Source: Tillus elongatus (Eukaryota; Arthropoda; Insecta; Coleoptera; Cleridae). Taken from it: a DNA stretch of 64,000 bases. Both the position numbers and the translations under genes were made by a program. Location: assembly GCA_964006375.1 (NCBI GenBank), contig OZ023270.1:76912391-76976390 (forward strand), given 5' to 3'. This document shows, piece after piece, positions 49,511-63,572 of this stretch. The notes beneath the pieces were generated by a model that worked only from the letters and a program-made list of their open reading frames with translations, searched no databases and had not been told where the DNA came from. The stretch's first letter is position 1; the number at the start of each line of letters is the position of its first letter.

Positions 49511-51885
49511 ATTTACACTTTCACCACTAAGATTAATAATTAATTTAAACGGCAGGTAATAACTGAAATTAATTCATGATTTAACATTATTGCCTTTATT
49601 AACTGAATTCCGAATCCATGCTCTGATAAAAGTCCGTTAACCAAATACTGATGACAGGGAATAATCAATAAATTATCACGAGTGTTGTTAAAAATTAATT
49701 TTGACGTTACTTTTTGTTCCACCTGTCAAATAGTTACATGATAAAGTATCAAATATCACAAAATCAAGTGTTCATTGCTCTAGAAAAGTGAAGCAGATCC
49801 TCATTGTTCTAAAGAAAAGTCGTTCTAAATAAAAACTGTGAGAAATATTTCTTATTTCTTATTAAGTTTACGTTTCCATTTTCATCATTTTCAGTGGTAA
49901 GCAGGTCTATTGAAAAACAGCAAAAAAATAGGTTGTCATTTACAGAAACTTATGATAACGTCATCATTAAGAAATAGATGACGTCATAAATGTAAGTTTT
50001 ACGTCATAAGTTGGCAATTAACCAGTCGGAGCGTTTTTCTTGAAAAAATTAAATAAGGCATTTATGAATTATGTTCCAAGCTTTATCATCACACTGTATT
50101 GAGAAATAAAGTCAATGAATGTCTGTGATTTTTGCATTTTTAATTAATATTTCATTATTTTTAATTTTAAATCCTTTATTTATTTTGGAACTGGTTACCT
50201 TTGAACAATTGTTTTATCTTGTCTTATCAATTGATGTTTGCGTTTATTTTTCACTTTTTCTCGATTAATTGTAGATCCATGTTTGCCTTATTTTAGGCAG
50301 TGTTATGTAGTATAATAAATAAAAATTGGGTTGTTGATAGGCTTTTCAGAAATTTGGAGAATGATATAAATAGTATGTGTGGTGGATCTGTTGTTTCGCA
50401 AGCCTTGTTTCCTTCACTGATCAGCAGCATATCGTTTATTATCTCTGCTGTTATTCCTACGAACATTTTTTAATGGTATGTAATAGTATTTCGCCTCTAC
50501 AGTTGCCTGTATTTCTTTTATTGCCTTTTTTATAATAGTTTTAACAGCAAAATCCATAGTTGAAGCATCTGATGACCCAATTTTAGTTTATCCTCAATTT
50601 CGATCATCGTGTCAACGTACTTATAACAGATTTCGCTTATTTTTCCACAGAGTCTCTTCAATATTATATCTGATTAGCCACCTGGCGATCTACATACTAT
50701 TTTCAATACTAGACAATGCCTGTATCAATTAAGCCCATGACAGCAGTACGTAAATAAACGATAGAAGTCCAACTGATGTTACCTACAGGCTAGCACAATA
50801 ACTTAACATCTGCCGTCTACTGTTCGTCTTTTTTTTTCTGGTTTAACTCGAACAATTAAAGTTAAAAGCGCATATTGATCAAGTAGCTACACCTACGCAC
50901 AAACAGCACGCGGTGTGTACTCGATTCAGGCAACCAATTATTACACTTCCTGTTACATTATCTATCGGTTTTAAAAGTGAATTAATCGAAAAAACTGTTA
51001 CCGGATTATATTAGGCAATTGCCAGCGATAAGACGAAATTAAGAAAGGGGGTCTTGGAAACAGCCGCCTTTAATAATTTTTTGAGAAACCAAACCGCTTT
51101 GTGTTAGAATCGAATAATTTGTTGTTCCCCAACTAAAAGAACGTTAATATTAGAGGCGAAATTGAGAACTTTAAAATCCCATTTTCATTTTTTTTAACTG
51201 AAATTATAAAACAATAAAATTTTTTTTAATTCCTAACACTGTGTTTCTTGCAAAACAAAAGCATTTTGTATAGAACATTATTCTGTAATTTAGATAAATA
51301 AATAAATTTTTCGTGGAACTCATTAATGTATGTAAAGGCAACTGCTCTTTAAAGAAAAAATAGTTAGAGCTATCCTGGTGGAAAATAAAAAATATCATGC
51401 TCCACCCCAGGAGAGATATCTATTCTATTTTTTCTTCATCGATTGTCACCATTCTGTAGACGCGGTTGTTCCAATTGTAACGATGACTCCGAGAACACTT
51501 ACAACGACCACTCCTTTAATTTCTTTCGAACTTTCTAACCCGTCCAGCGCTTCTACTTCACCTCCTCTTCCAGTTTCTCGAAGTGGGACTTTTTCTTCGT
51601 TTTGTCCTCTCGTTTTTAATCACAGCTTTCTAGATTTCAACACTTACCTGGTCGTTTTAATTCGTCATTATTAAAATAATACTCCAGTTTTAATATTTCA
51701 TTATGATTCCCGGTGTTTTTTCTACATCTACAGGCGACACTCCAATTTTCCTTGTCTCTTTTCGTGCTCTCGCTATTCTAATAGCTTCGGAGACGATTTT
51801 GCATTTTTTAGTAACAACTCGACAAGCAAGTCTTGTATTTTGTTTTACAAGTTTCAAAGACATATTTCGTTAACTGTGTTTTAAA
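49511..51885. other. Intron interior; no gene or repeat recognised
   Basis: About 2.4 kb without copies of the window's repeat families, the longest such stretch here. Short frames (e.g. a Thr/Ser-rich 98-codon frame at 51378) lack motifs. If any regulatory element of the zinc-finger gene is conserved, this is a reasonable place to look. Confidence 0.4.
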
Positions 51886-51889
51886 ATGA

Positions 51890-52110
51890 TAAGATATATT
51901 GAATTTAGATGTAGATATTTCCTGTGTGGCTTCACAAGTGTTTGTTAGTTCCTTGTAACCAGTTTCGGCATTTACGGTATCGTCAGACAGGAGAAAATTG
52001 AATTTATGTATACGCTTTCATGACAATTTATTTTGTCCAAAAAATTTCTTTAAAATAAGATAAAATGACAGATAACAACTTTAAAATATCTATGTGATGT
52101 ATATCAATAT
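51890..52110 (-). repeat. CCGGTTTCG-family copy with ribozyme-like motif
   Basis: GATGTAGATATTTCC, TGGCTTCACAAGTGTTTG, CCTTGTAACCAGTTTCGG and CGTCAGACAGGAGAAAATTG match the family consensus, followed by the TCATGACAATT-like middle part found near 11925. Confidence 0.55.
51954..51989 (-). ncRNA. Hammerhead-like motif, CCGGT family
   Basis: Minus strand: TGT, CTGACGA, an extra T, ACCGTAAATGCC, GAAAC, TG, GTT, ACA. TGT pairs with ACA as helix I and GTT fits the U-H cleavage rule. The middle hairpin is weak in this copy; sisters read GCCGTAAAAGGC, a 3-bp helix. ACTGGT is the diverged form of ACCGGT, so self-complementarity is reduced. Confidence 0.4.
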
Positions 52111-52177
52111 TTTCCATGGAAATAAAATCATTTTATATCAGTAATAACCATAACAACAATGATAATAATAAAAAAAC

Positions 52178-53186
<1,009 letters not shown>

Positions 53187-54261
53187 ATGACAAATCTACA
53201 TTTGCAAAACATTTTACGGGTACTCAACGTAGTCCCACAGAAATAACTGCATAGAAGCGCTACATTTTTGTAATGCCAAGCGGAAAATAGACTTTTTGGA
53301 ACCTTAAAAACAACAACTGCCTAGTTTTACATAAGTAAACTGATTTGATTGATTTCCCTTTCTTCGAAACTGTTTTTTCTAATTAAATATATCAAACAAA
53401 ATACCTTTTACTATATTAAAAATAGTTTTAATTAGTGATGCTTCTATTGCTGTTATTTTTAATTGGTTAGTTTATTATTAAACGCGTATGCTCTTATTAT
53501 ATTTTTTTACAATTACTTTAGTTTAATAAAATGTAACAAAAACGTTTGGTACTATAAAAATCTGGCTTTGCTGTGATAAACTGCACACAGTTTTTCCCAA
53601 TTAAGTGGTCAATATATTGATCATTTCGTTCGCAGCAAAACCAAACAAAAGGTGAATTTTAAATTCACAGAGCCAATCGATTAAAAGTATGACGGTGTAA
53701 TTTTAATGAATAATAGAGAAAGCAAAAATATCACAAATTACAAAGAGAGAAAAGACTGGTCGTCTGTGTGTCATAGCCGCCTACCTTTTTAAAGGGTAAT
53801 TGCAAGGTTTTCTTTTGAAATTGCACCGATTAACATATTTAACTTCATAATATAATTTGTTGTTTCATTCATGATTAACGTCCAAATTGGAATGCAGTTA
53901 CATTAGATAATTGGATATATTCAATTTGATTAGGTATTTTTCTCGGTTACTAGTTTTTCAGCGACTCATTAGTTATCATTAGTGAAGGATATTGTTAAGT
54001 ATTACAGGTAAAGGAAGTACATATATTGATATAGATTTTTTCATAGGTGTAATGTATAAATAATAAGGTTATAATGCTTATCAAGCAATCCATAAAGACC
54101 AAATACCAGTCCATCTAATAACGTTAATAAGATTTCTGCCGTCTGTTAGATAAAAGATAGATAGATATAGATTGTTCAATTTTACAATCTATATTTTTTC
54201 ATTCGATCACAAGTCAAGTTTTCAAAACTTTTATTTTTTAATTAAGCTTTTTTCGTAATTA
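53187..54261. other. No gene seen
   Basis: AT-rich intron sequence; no recognised features. Confidence 0.45.
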
Positions 54262-55169
54262 TACAGGGTTATTCACGTAGCTAGTTCAATAGAAAATTTT
54301 TGGTTTCCCGAAATCGTATTTCAAATTTAGTATCCGGCCATAATCGACTGCTGCAAGTCTAAATAAAATATTTCCAAAATGGCGGCACTTTCGGAGATAC
54401 CGGAAATCGGCTCCACTTTGTTTTTTCTTAATGAAAATACCCCATTTTGATTACATACTTCGCTTCTGAATTAAATTCTGATAATCACAATGAAAATAGC
54501 ACGAATTAATTGAAACAATATGATAATAATGACAGAACAGTGATAAGGTTTGAGATATGACATTGTTTTCCAAAGCCTTTAGGAAAAAAAAATATTTCTT
54601 TAAAAATGCCAAAAACTCAAAAACCACTAAAGATAAGCATGCATAGTGTTAATAAAAGTGGCCGTTAAATTTAATTATACATTGATTTATGACGTCAAAA
54701 ATGCTTGGCGCCATTTAAAACAATTTTTGACATTTTTTTATTGTTAACTTTGAAACATCGTAGTAGGCCCATGAAACACAGCAAATGTGTTAGTAACGGT
54801 GCAAAATCTTGACCAAGCCCTTAGGAATTGGATTTTAAAAAATCATTTCTTTATTTCCAATGGTTTAAGAGTAATGAATGTCTTAATATATCCCTGCAAC
54901 TTCGATTTTTTTGCGAAAAGTACGACATATGTCAAAACTATGACAGATACATGTTGACAACTTGGACGTGCTAAACTCAAAATTTAATGTAGAATCCAAG
55001 TATGTAATCAAACTGAGGTATTTCCGTTAAAAAAAAACAAAGATGGAGGCGATTGCCGGTATTTCCGGAAGTGGTGCCATTTTGTAAATATTTTATTTAC
55101 ACTTGCAGCAGTCGATTTCGGCAAACAAAAAATTTTCTAACAAACAGGCTACGTTAATCACACTGTATA
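54262..55169. mobile_element. Non-autonomous DNA transposon with inverted repeats of about 210 bp
   Basis: The left end TATACAGGGTTATTCACG matches the inverted right end CGTTAATCACACTGTATA. Pairing continues inward through CGACTGCTGCAAGT, AATAAAATATTT and GATTACATACTT to about 54483 and 54966. TA at both outer ends fits a Tc1/mariner-type target. The 480-bp interior has no coding frame. Confidence 0.75.
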
Positions 55170-55207
55170 ATAAATTATCTAGAATTCTATGAAAACATAA
55201 TAATAAC

Positions 55208-55580
55208 AAGAGCCTCGGTGGTTCAGTGGTAAGAACGTGTGCCTCTGAAACGAAGGGTACTGGGCTCGATTCCAGAGTACTCCTTTCACTTTTTCAGTAC
55301 ATAATGTACAATTAACACCAACCGAGTCTGTGGCATTGTATTTGAGCAAGTTGAATGTCTCCACCTTCCTCCCTTTGGAGGGGGCGTAAAGCCGTCGGTG
55401 CCTTGTCCATACGATATTGGGCACGTTAAAGATCCCTACCCTCCTTACAGAAAGGCAGGAGTTCGGCAAAATTTTCCAGGATAGTGAGGTGAAACTGCTC
55501 CCTGGCGTCGGTGATTGGCCATAGTCGCGGAAATAGGCCGACGTTAAAGAAATAAAGACATAACAATAGCATGTGTATAT
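55208..55580 (+). mobile_element. tRNA-derived SINE, copy 5
   Basis: The head is AGAGCCTCGGTGGTTCAGTGG-like with B box GGGCTCGATTCCAG. The body has CCTTGTCCATACGATATTGG, GCACGTTAAAGATCCC, CCTTACAGAAAGGC and GGAAATAGGCCGACG. Possible target duplication: ACATAATAATAACAA before and ACATAACAATAGC after. It lies 40 bp to the right of the transposon at 54262-55169. Confidence 0.8.
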
Positions 55581-55696
55581 TCACGAAAGCAGTATTCGTA
55601 TATAGAAATTCATTTACCTAGCTTGTGCCATATCTGACATTTAAACTGTTCGCTAGACTTTGTTGTCTTAGAATGGAACCTAAAATTAAAAAATCT

Positions 55697-57089
55697 CGGG
55701 ACGCAGCAAGTGCGTTATGGTAGTGAATTTTCATAAAACTATTTTTTAATAGCAATAATGTGTGTTTTTTTAAGAAAGCAGGCATCAAATTTGGTTACCA
55801 GTATAATCTATATAGTAAAAACAATGTGCCATGTTTCATCAAAATAACTTTATTGTTTGAAAATGTAGAAAAATTTCCAAAAGTAAACTTAAAGTGTTCC
55901 CGAAAAAACTCGTTTTTTGGTCAACCTTATTGGTTAATAGCAAATTGAGCTATTCAAATATTAAGCATTTGATCAAAATTCGCTACCATAACGCACTTAC
56001 TGCGTCCAGAATTTTTGTTCTTACAAACATGCATTATATTTCGATGGAAAATGCAAAAATGCAATAACATAAGGCGTGTTTGATTAAAAAAAAAGAAAAT
56101 TTGTATCACCGACGACTTATGGGCCACCTGTGATTGTAGAAATAATTTTTTAAGATGTAGCTTAAGACACCCTATAATTAATATATACAATTTTTTTTTC
56201 ATATCTGGTATAATAACAGATATATTGAGCTTTATTGATTTTTTTAACGAAAATTCTACAAAAATTATATACTATTAACGATAAACTCTATAGCTAAGAC
56301 TACTGCCAAGCGTCAGAGAAAGGGTCTGTTTGAAATGAATTTTCTGGAAATATTTTATTAAAATGAAGGACAATGACGGTTGAAACTAAGACTTCAGGGT
56401 TTGTAAAACATTTTCTTGAGACATTTTATTTCCATAGCCCGTATTAGATTCAAGTTCTTTTCCTAAATGTTGCTAATTTTGACGTTTAAATCGCAACTTT
56501 GACGTTTTGTGAAAAAAACCAATTTATTTTTGTTTAAATGCCTATAACTTTTTTGTCTTTTGACCTACAGAGCTAAATTTTGGTAGGCAACTTGCTTATA
56601 ATGATATATGGTTGCCCTTACTTTGTCAATTTTGGAGATATAAATTTTTTTCGAAAGAAAACACAAAATTTTCCGGGAAAACCTCGTCGGATTTCTGGAT
56701 AACGAACATATCCAAGCCACTTGCAAAAGGAAGGTACTCACCAATTTTGACGTTTAAAATCGCGATTTTGACGTTTTGAGGAGAACCCAAATTTATTTTT
56801 CTTTGAATGCCTGTAACTTTTTTGTCATTCAACCTACGGAGCTAAATTTTGGTAGGTGACTTGCCTCTAATGATATAAACCCTCGTATGAAATTTGGTTG
56901 CCCTTACTTTCTTAATTTTGGAGATATAAATTTTTTTCGATTTTTTTTGAAAGAAAACACCAAATTTTCCGGGAAAACCTCGGCGGATTTTCCTGGATAA
57001 CGAACTTATCCAAGCGACTTGCGAAAGGAAGGTATGTGCCAAATTTTATCAAAATCGGTCCATTATTTTTTAAGTTATAGGTGTGACAC

Positions 57090-57177
<88 letters not shown>

Positions 57178-57308
57178 ATATAAAGTCTGAAACTGACCTC
57201 GGATTTGGGTTCGGGGGGTCCTAAATAGCGCTCATTTGAAGAAATTTTTTCAAAATTCGAAAGTCGAGATCTCCTCATTAGTGAATTTTTTTAAGAAAAT
57301 TCACTAAA
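55697..57308 (+). repeat. Longest composite repeat copy with (TA)n array
   Basis: Starts CTCGGGACGCAGCAAGTGCG, with the inverted partner at about 55977-56010. Includes GGACAATGACGGTTG (56371) and two tandem versions of the block GACGTTT(AA)AATCGC...TGCCTRTAACTTTTTTGTC (about 56480 and 56748). The array is at 57094-57174 and the terminal hairpin TAGTGAATTTTTTTAAG/AAAATTCACTA at 57281-57308. The internal duplication makes it about 600 bp longer than the 52-kb copy. Confidence 0.7.
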
Positions 57309-57472
57309 AATATTGTGATGATATCTAATGATGGTGAATATCTATAAGGGTGTTTTGATTCTTGTATAGATTAAGAATGGTGCGTCTACCTCTTCATTCC
57401 AATCCAGCTCTTTTCATTATATGAGACAACTTCTCTAATCAACATGTATGAAATGTCTCGTCTTCAAAAGCA

Positions 57473-57628
<156 letters not shown>

Positions 57629-57859
57629 GCCTCGTTTATCCTATTGTCTTCACTAGTTCCTTGACCAGGTCTAAATCCGAACTCTTTATCAGTACCTCGA
57701 TCAGGTCTAAATCCTAACTGATCTTCATCCAAGCGATTATCATTTTGCTTCTTATTCCATTTTCTACTAAGATTTTAAGCGTCTTGACTACACGACAGTA
57801 CGCTTGTTGGTGTGTACTGGTTGAATTTTCGTGCATTCGCTGTTTCTGAAATAACACTT

Positions 57860-59240
57860 TATAAGTACATCTTGAGAAAACAAAGCACCACAACACATTT
57901 TTTTAGACTGACGATCGTTTCAACAGCAATGTTAACTTCATCAGATGATGAACATTCTGAAATCTTAGCTACCCAAATTTTGTTTATGGTATGTGTCCGC
58001 TAAATGACCGACACCATGAAGCGAGGAATCACAAGCAAACTTTCTACGTTTGTGTGTTACCGAAAATCCCTTTAAAAGTTCCGTTATACTTGTTCCCACG
58101 CAATATCAGCACCTTTTTTTTTATCAGCGAGACATTCTGCGAACATTGAACTATATAGAGGTGGCAGAGCTCTATTTGAGCAAACCTTGTTGTTTATGAG
58201 CTTAGCAATATAAATACTCTCGTAGGCGTCTAATTTCTCCGGTTGTATAACATTTTTGATAAGCTTTAAATTTTCTTGATCTATGTGGTGATTATGACCC
58301 AACTAAGCCGGGCCACGCATGAGTTGTCTATAGTAACATATCTCAAATGTGCCAGATGTTCCTTAAATCTGGTTTCAACGGCTCTTTAGGTTTGCACAAC
58401 GTATTTAAGATTACAATCTTTACAACATATTTTATACATATCCGCCATTTCACTGGCTTTATTCTTATCTTCTGGGTTACCTAACAAATTCTTTAATGTT
58501 TTTTTTTTGTCGAAAAAGTTAGCTGCAAATTAGCTTTCTTAAAAATGCTCTCAGAAACCCTCGTGTTTCGCGGTTCAAATGGTATGCAGACACTTTTTAA
58601 CTGAAGGTTAGGTTAGGAATCCGCCTTTCTTTGTTTTGTGTCTATTAACTAACTTCTTCATTAAGCAAATTGTGTATTGCTTGGTGAACAATAATACTTT
58701 AACTTGTCATAACCTCGCTGGGTAGTTCTCTCTCCATTTTTTCACAATTTCTTTTAATCTGCGCTGCTTATTTATCTACACCAAGAGTTGTTTTTTTTTG
58801 TCTAAAGGGAATTTTATAATTCTTGTCTATCTCTTCTATATAATCTTCTTTACAAATAATTTCCTCTCGACGACATAACTCTGGTAGCTTTCCACCATAT
58901 AACAATGTCTTTATTTTCTAGTAATAAATTTCAATCCAACCTTTATCTTTCTACATAATTTTTTTCCACTATTTATTTACCTCTATAAATCTTTTGCTTT
59001 CCTACATCTTTGTGTGATCATATTTTTAATTTGCTTATATTTAGATCGTTTCTTACGTTTATCCACCACCCCATATTCTTCGATTTAATATATCTGATGT
59101 AATTCGCGATTTTCTTGGTTCTAGTATTCTCTTCCCCTTTTTCCGCAGCTGCTTTTAAACCCAGATTTTTACGTCTATCCAAGCAGAGAAGCTGAAGTTT
59201 ACCATTGCTAGTTTTTTCCTATTTATTATTCTTTTGTATT
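57860..59240 (-). pseudogene. Penelope-like retroelement relic with GIY-YIG region
   Basis: The minus-strand order, across frameshifts, is RVSESIFKKANLQLTFSTKK (near 58540), LLGNPEDKNKASEM-like, CCKDCNLKYVVQT and ETRFKEHLAHL (58330-58450, the GIY-YIG endonuclease core with its Cys pair), then LVGHNHHIDQENLKLIKNV-like and KLDAYESIYIAKLINNKV (58084-58302). C-terminal GIY-YIG nucleases define canonical Penelope-like elements. The segment above 58650 (PELCRREEIICKEDYIEEID) may be upstream protein; the reverse transcriptase itself is not recognisable. Its left end (57868-57960) carries the shared terminal unit and ribozyme-like motif. Confidence 0.7.
57907..57947 (-). ncRNA. Hammerhead-like motif next to Penelope-like coding relic
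   Basis: Minus strand: CTGATGA (57938-57944), then a hairpin reduced to AACA/TGTT, GAAAC (57917-57921), GATC, GTC, AGT. Both core boxes and ACGATCGT are intact, but helix II is eroded and helix I is not clear. Its position beyond the endonuclease relic ties this motif family to Penelope-like elements. Confidence 0.5.
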
Positions 59241-59480
59241 TTTTATTTGTATCTTATCTCTGCAACCGATTTTACCTTTTACGATAACCGTAATTTTCTC
59301 CTACCCGACGATGATGTAACAACGAAACTAGTTGCAGAGAAGAAACCAAGTATTTGGGGAGCCAGAGAATATACCTCTACTATCTTTATTTAATTAGTCA
59401 GAAATCACACTATAAGCGTCTCTGTTTAAATCTGTTATGGAACGATGTCATTAGATAAAGGCAACTACAAATAATACGAA
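59241..59480 (+). repeat. CCGGTTTCG-family copy
   Basis: CTCTGCAACCGATTTTACC, then inverted ACGAAACTAGTTGCAGAG with GAAGAAACCAAGTATTTGG and GGAGCCAGAGAATATACC. The ribozyme-like version at 59305-59336 reads CCGACGA, extra T, a weak hairpin, GAAAC, TA, GTT. Helix III is ACTAGT, again self-complementary though different from ACCGGT. The tail is GTTATGGAACGATGTCATTAG. Confidence 0.5.
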
Positions 59481-59589
59481 CTTTTCTATTTAAGATATTT
59501 TGATATGGTTTTAATGATATCATTTTGCATGTAACTTTTAGTGCAAATCATGTAACAAGCTTTAGTCCTTGTTTCCAGTGACAATGCAG

Positions 59590-60385
59590 GTAACTGTTAA
59601 GTACACTTGGAAAAACGAAATCACCACGACAAAAAATAATTTAAGAAAATTTCTTAGGTAACACACAAAGTAAAGATAAAGCCACTGCAATGTCTGAAAT
59701 GTATCTATGAAATAAGTTCTAAAGATTGTAATCTCAAATACGTTGGGCAAACTAAAAGAAACATTGAAACCAGATTTAAGGAACATCTGGCACAGCTGAG
59801 TAACGTTCCTATAGACAACTCCTGCGTGCCCAGCATATTTGGGATAATAATCGCCACATAGATTAAAAAACCTGAAGCTTGTCAAAAATGTTATACAACC
59901 GGTGAGATTAGACGCCTACGAAAGTATTTATATTTCTAAGGCCATAAACAACAAAGTTTGTTTGAACCGAGCTCCGTCACATCTTATTAGTTCACTGTTT
60001 GCAATGTCTCTTTTATAAAAAAGATGCCGAAACTGCCTGGGAACAGAAAAACGTAATTTTTAAAGTAACTTCCGGAAATAAAAATATAAACTTAAAAAGT
60101 TTGTTTGTGATTCCACTCTCTTGGGTGTTGGTCTTTTACCTAGCACGTTATAGAAACACGAAAGTTTTAAATAAACAATAAAGAGTTTAGAATTTTTCAT
60201 CCTCTAACGATGGATATTCTAGAATGCTCCATGAGAAAATAATTGCAAAATAGCAACCATTTTATAACTCTCTCGGCGTCTGTAGAAAACTTTGTTATTG
60301 AAATCATCGTCAGGTATTTTAAAATGTATTGTGATGATTTGGCTTCTCCAAGTGTACTTATCAGTTCCAATCTCCACTTAGTTTA
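59590..60385 (+). pseudogene. Second Penelope-like relic with GIY-YIG core
   Basis: Starts with the shared terminal unit (AAGTACACTTGGAAAAAC, 59600). Plus-strand frames then give SKDCNLKYVGQTKRNIETRF and KEHLAQLSNVPID, the GIY-YIG core, closely matching the minus-strand relic at 58.3 kb. The right end has a decayed ribozyme-like motif (60270-60325) and GGCTTCTCCAAGTGTACTT with ATCAGTTCCAATCTCC. TAACTGTT on both sides (59591 and 60399) may be a target duplication. Frameshifted and non-functional. Confidence 0.7.
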
Positions 60386-60440
60386 ATTAACTGTTCGTGC
60401 GCCCACAAATTTAACTAACTTTTCTTCTGCTTTCTTCCAG

Positions 60441-60663
60441 ATCTTTATGCACAAGTCTGTGATGCAGATGCATGGCAGAGAACTAGGTAGAACTGAAGTC
60501 AAACCACACCAATGTCAGCAGTGTCTCAAGTCTTTCAGCAGCAACCACCAGTTAGTTCAACACATTAGAGTCCACACCGGTGAGAAACCTTACAAATGTT
60601 CCTACTGCGATAGAAGATTCAAGCAGCTCAGTCATGTCCAACAACATACAAGACTACATACGG
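60441..60663 (+). CDS. C2H2 zinc-finger exon of a Krüppel-like transcription factor
   Basis: The acceptor TTCTTCCAG (ending 60440) opens a phase-0 exon. The 74 complete residues start IFMHKSVMQMHGRELGRT and contain two C2H2 fingers: C25/C28/H41/H45 (CQQCLKSFSSNHQLVQH) and C53/C56/H69/H73 (CSYCDRRFKQLSHVQQH), joined by the classic linker TGEKPYK. The exon stops in HTG at ACGG before GTGAGT, phase 1, so the next exon should resume with E-R/K-P-Y and more fingers. Function: sequence-specific DNA binding in the nucleus. From memory the fingers resemble the insect datilografo (dati, CG2052) or rotund/squeeze-ZNF384 group; I have not verified this. The reading frame past 60664 is intron. Confidence 0.85.
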
Positions 60664-61309
60664 GTGAGTCTAATTTAATCCTACGCAGACCAAATTCTTT
60701 GTTATTTATGCATTCTCTGCAAAAACCACTGACAGGAAAACTTGCCACAGCATAAGATAGCTGATTGACACTTCGTTTTAGCTGTTGTACGTGTGCACAA
60801 ATATTCTACAATGAATTTATTTCGTCTACAATATAAACCACCAAGTTAAAAGGGATAAGGAAAAAAGTCACATTGGAAACGCTTTTTTTTACAGGAAAAT
60901 ATATTCTCACCAAATTAGTATTTAAGGGTGCAAAAACATAACTAAGCCAAGTAACTAAGTAGTCTCAAAGCTCATTAACGAAATTCCGTTAACATGAATA
61001 TATCAATGTTTTTGACGAGAAACACCTACGGTATCCAGATCAAATTAATATCGGATTAAACGTGTAAATAAATTAATAAATATTTCTTCTGCGAAAAATG
61101 TTTTAGCTGCTGGTTTTATTTAAATTAACTCTCGTCGAAAAATTGATGTTTTTAATATCATAGGTCCTCAATGATTAACAGATGTTTTTTAACCGAATTG
61201 ACTTGAATCTATTTATTAAAAGCGTTTAGCTAATAAGAAAGCTTACAATTTATTTTTTTTCCTCGATTTAAAAATTCATTTATAAAAAAGAAATTCCTTG
61301 AAAAACTTA
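60664..61309 (+). other. Intron downstream of the zinc-finger exon
   Basis: Starts with the donor GTGAGTC. AT-rich; no following exon found before the foldback element. The intron continues beyond the window or to an exon I cannot see. Confidence 0.5.
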
Positions 61310-62316
61310 TTGACGACATAGTTGAAGCTTAAATCAAAGGCTAATACTTTCAGACAGAGTTTTTATTATAAATACCCAACGCGTTTCTACTTTATCAACC
61401 CATCTTCAGGGTTTAAAACGGTCTTTTTTTTAAGAAACTACACTGTATAAGAAATTGTTGGAATTTATCTATTGTCTTCAGTGCTCCAGACAATGTCAAC
61501 AGCAAAGGACAAAGCATAAGCATCTCCAGACTTGAAACAGTAAAAGGATTGATATAAAATGACGCGTTATTCAAAGCAGCCAAAATGTACAAGAATTCTT
61601 CCAAATCTTCCATTTTGAAAATTTACTTTTCGCTGGGCATAGGTCTCCATTTTGGCTGTTTTAAATAACGCGCCGTTTTATATGCATTCTTTTACTGTTA
61701 CAGGCTTGGAGATGATGATATTTTGTCCTTTGCTATTGCCAAAGTCGAAGAATTCTTCCAAATCTTCCATTTTGCAAATTTACTTTTAGTTGTGCATAAG
61801 CCTCCATTTTGGCTGTTTTAAATAACGTGTCGTTTTATATCTATTCTTAGTCTGTTTCAAGTCTGGAGATGCTGATAATTTGTGCTTTGCTGTTGCCAAA
61901 ATGGAAGAATTCTTCCAAATCTTCCATTTTGAAAATCTACTTTTAGCTGTACACACGCCTTCATTTTGACTATTTTAAATAATGTGTCGTTTTATATCCA
62001 TCCCTTTACTACTTCAAGTTTTCTTCCATGTTTTAAATTTACTTCTAGCTGTGCACCGGCCTCCATTTTAGTTATTTTAAATAACGCATCATTTTATATC
62101 AATCCGTTGACTGTATCAAGTCTGGTGATGCTGATATTTTCCCTTTGCTGTTGCCATTGTTTAGAGCACTGAAGACAATTTCTTATAAAATGTGGTTTCT
62201 GCACAAAAAAAAACCTGAAGATGGCTCGATGAGGCTAAGACGAGTAGGGATTTTATAATAAAAATCTGCCTGGAAGTATAAGCCTTTGACTTAACCTTTC
62301 ACTATGTCAACCTCAG
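61310..62316. mobile_element. Foldback element with internal 157-bp tandem repeats
   Basis: Outer arms (about 61310-61590 and 62060-62316) are inverted copies: AAATCAAAGGC/GCCTTTGACTT, AAGAAATTG/CAATTTCTT, GTCTTCAGTGCTC and its complement. Each outer arm has a CTGAAGATGG-type ribozyme-like motif (61375-61412 minus: ACC, CTGAAGA, GAAAC, GC, GTT, GGG; 62214-62249 plus, mutated). Between them, units starting AAGAATTCTTCCAAATC recur at 61591, 61748 and 61905 (period 157), plus a shortened unit near 62018. No coding sequence. Confidence 0.65.

Positions 62317-63572
<1,256 letters not shown>

Noticed and set aside
60664..60755. Extension of the zinc-finger exon past GTGAGT
   Set aside because: The frame loses finger structure immediately after the donor in the HTG linker.
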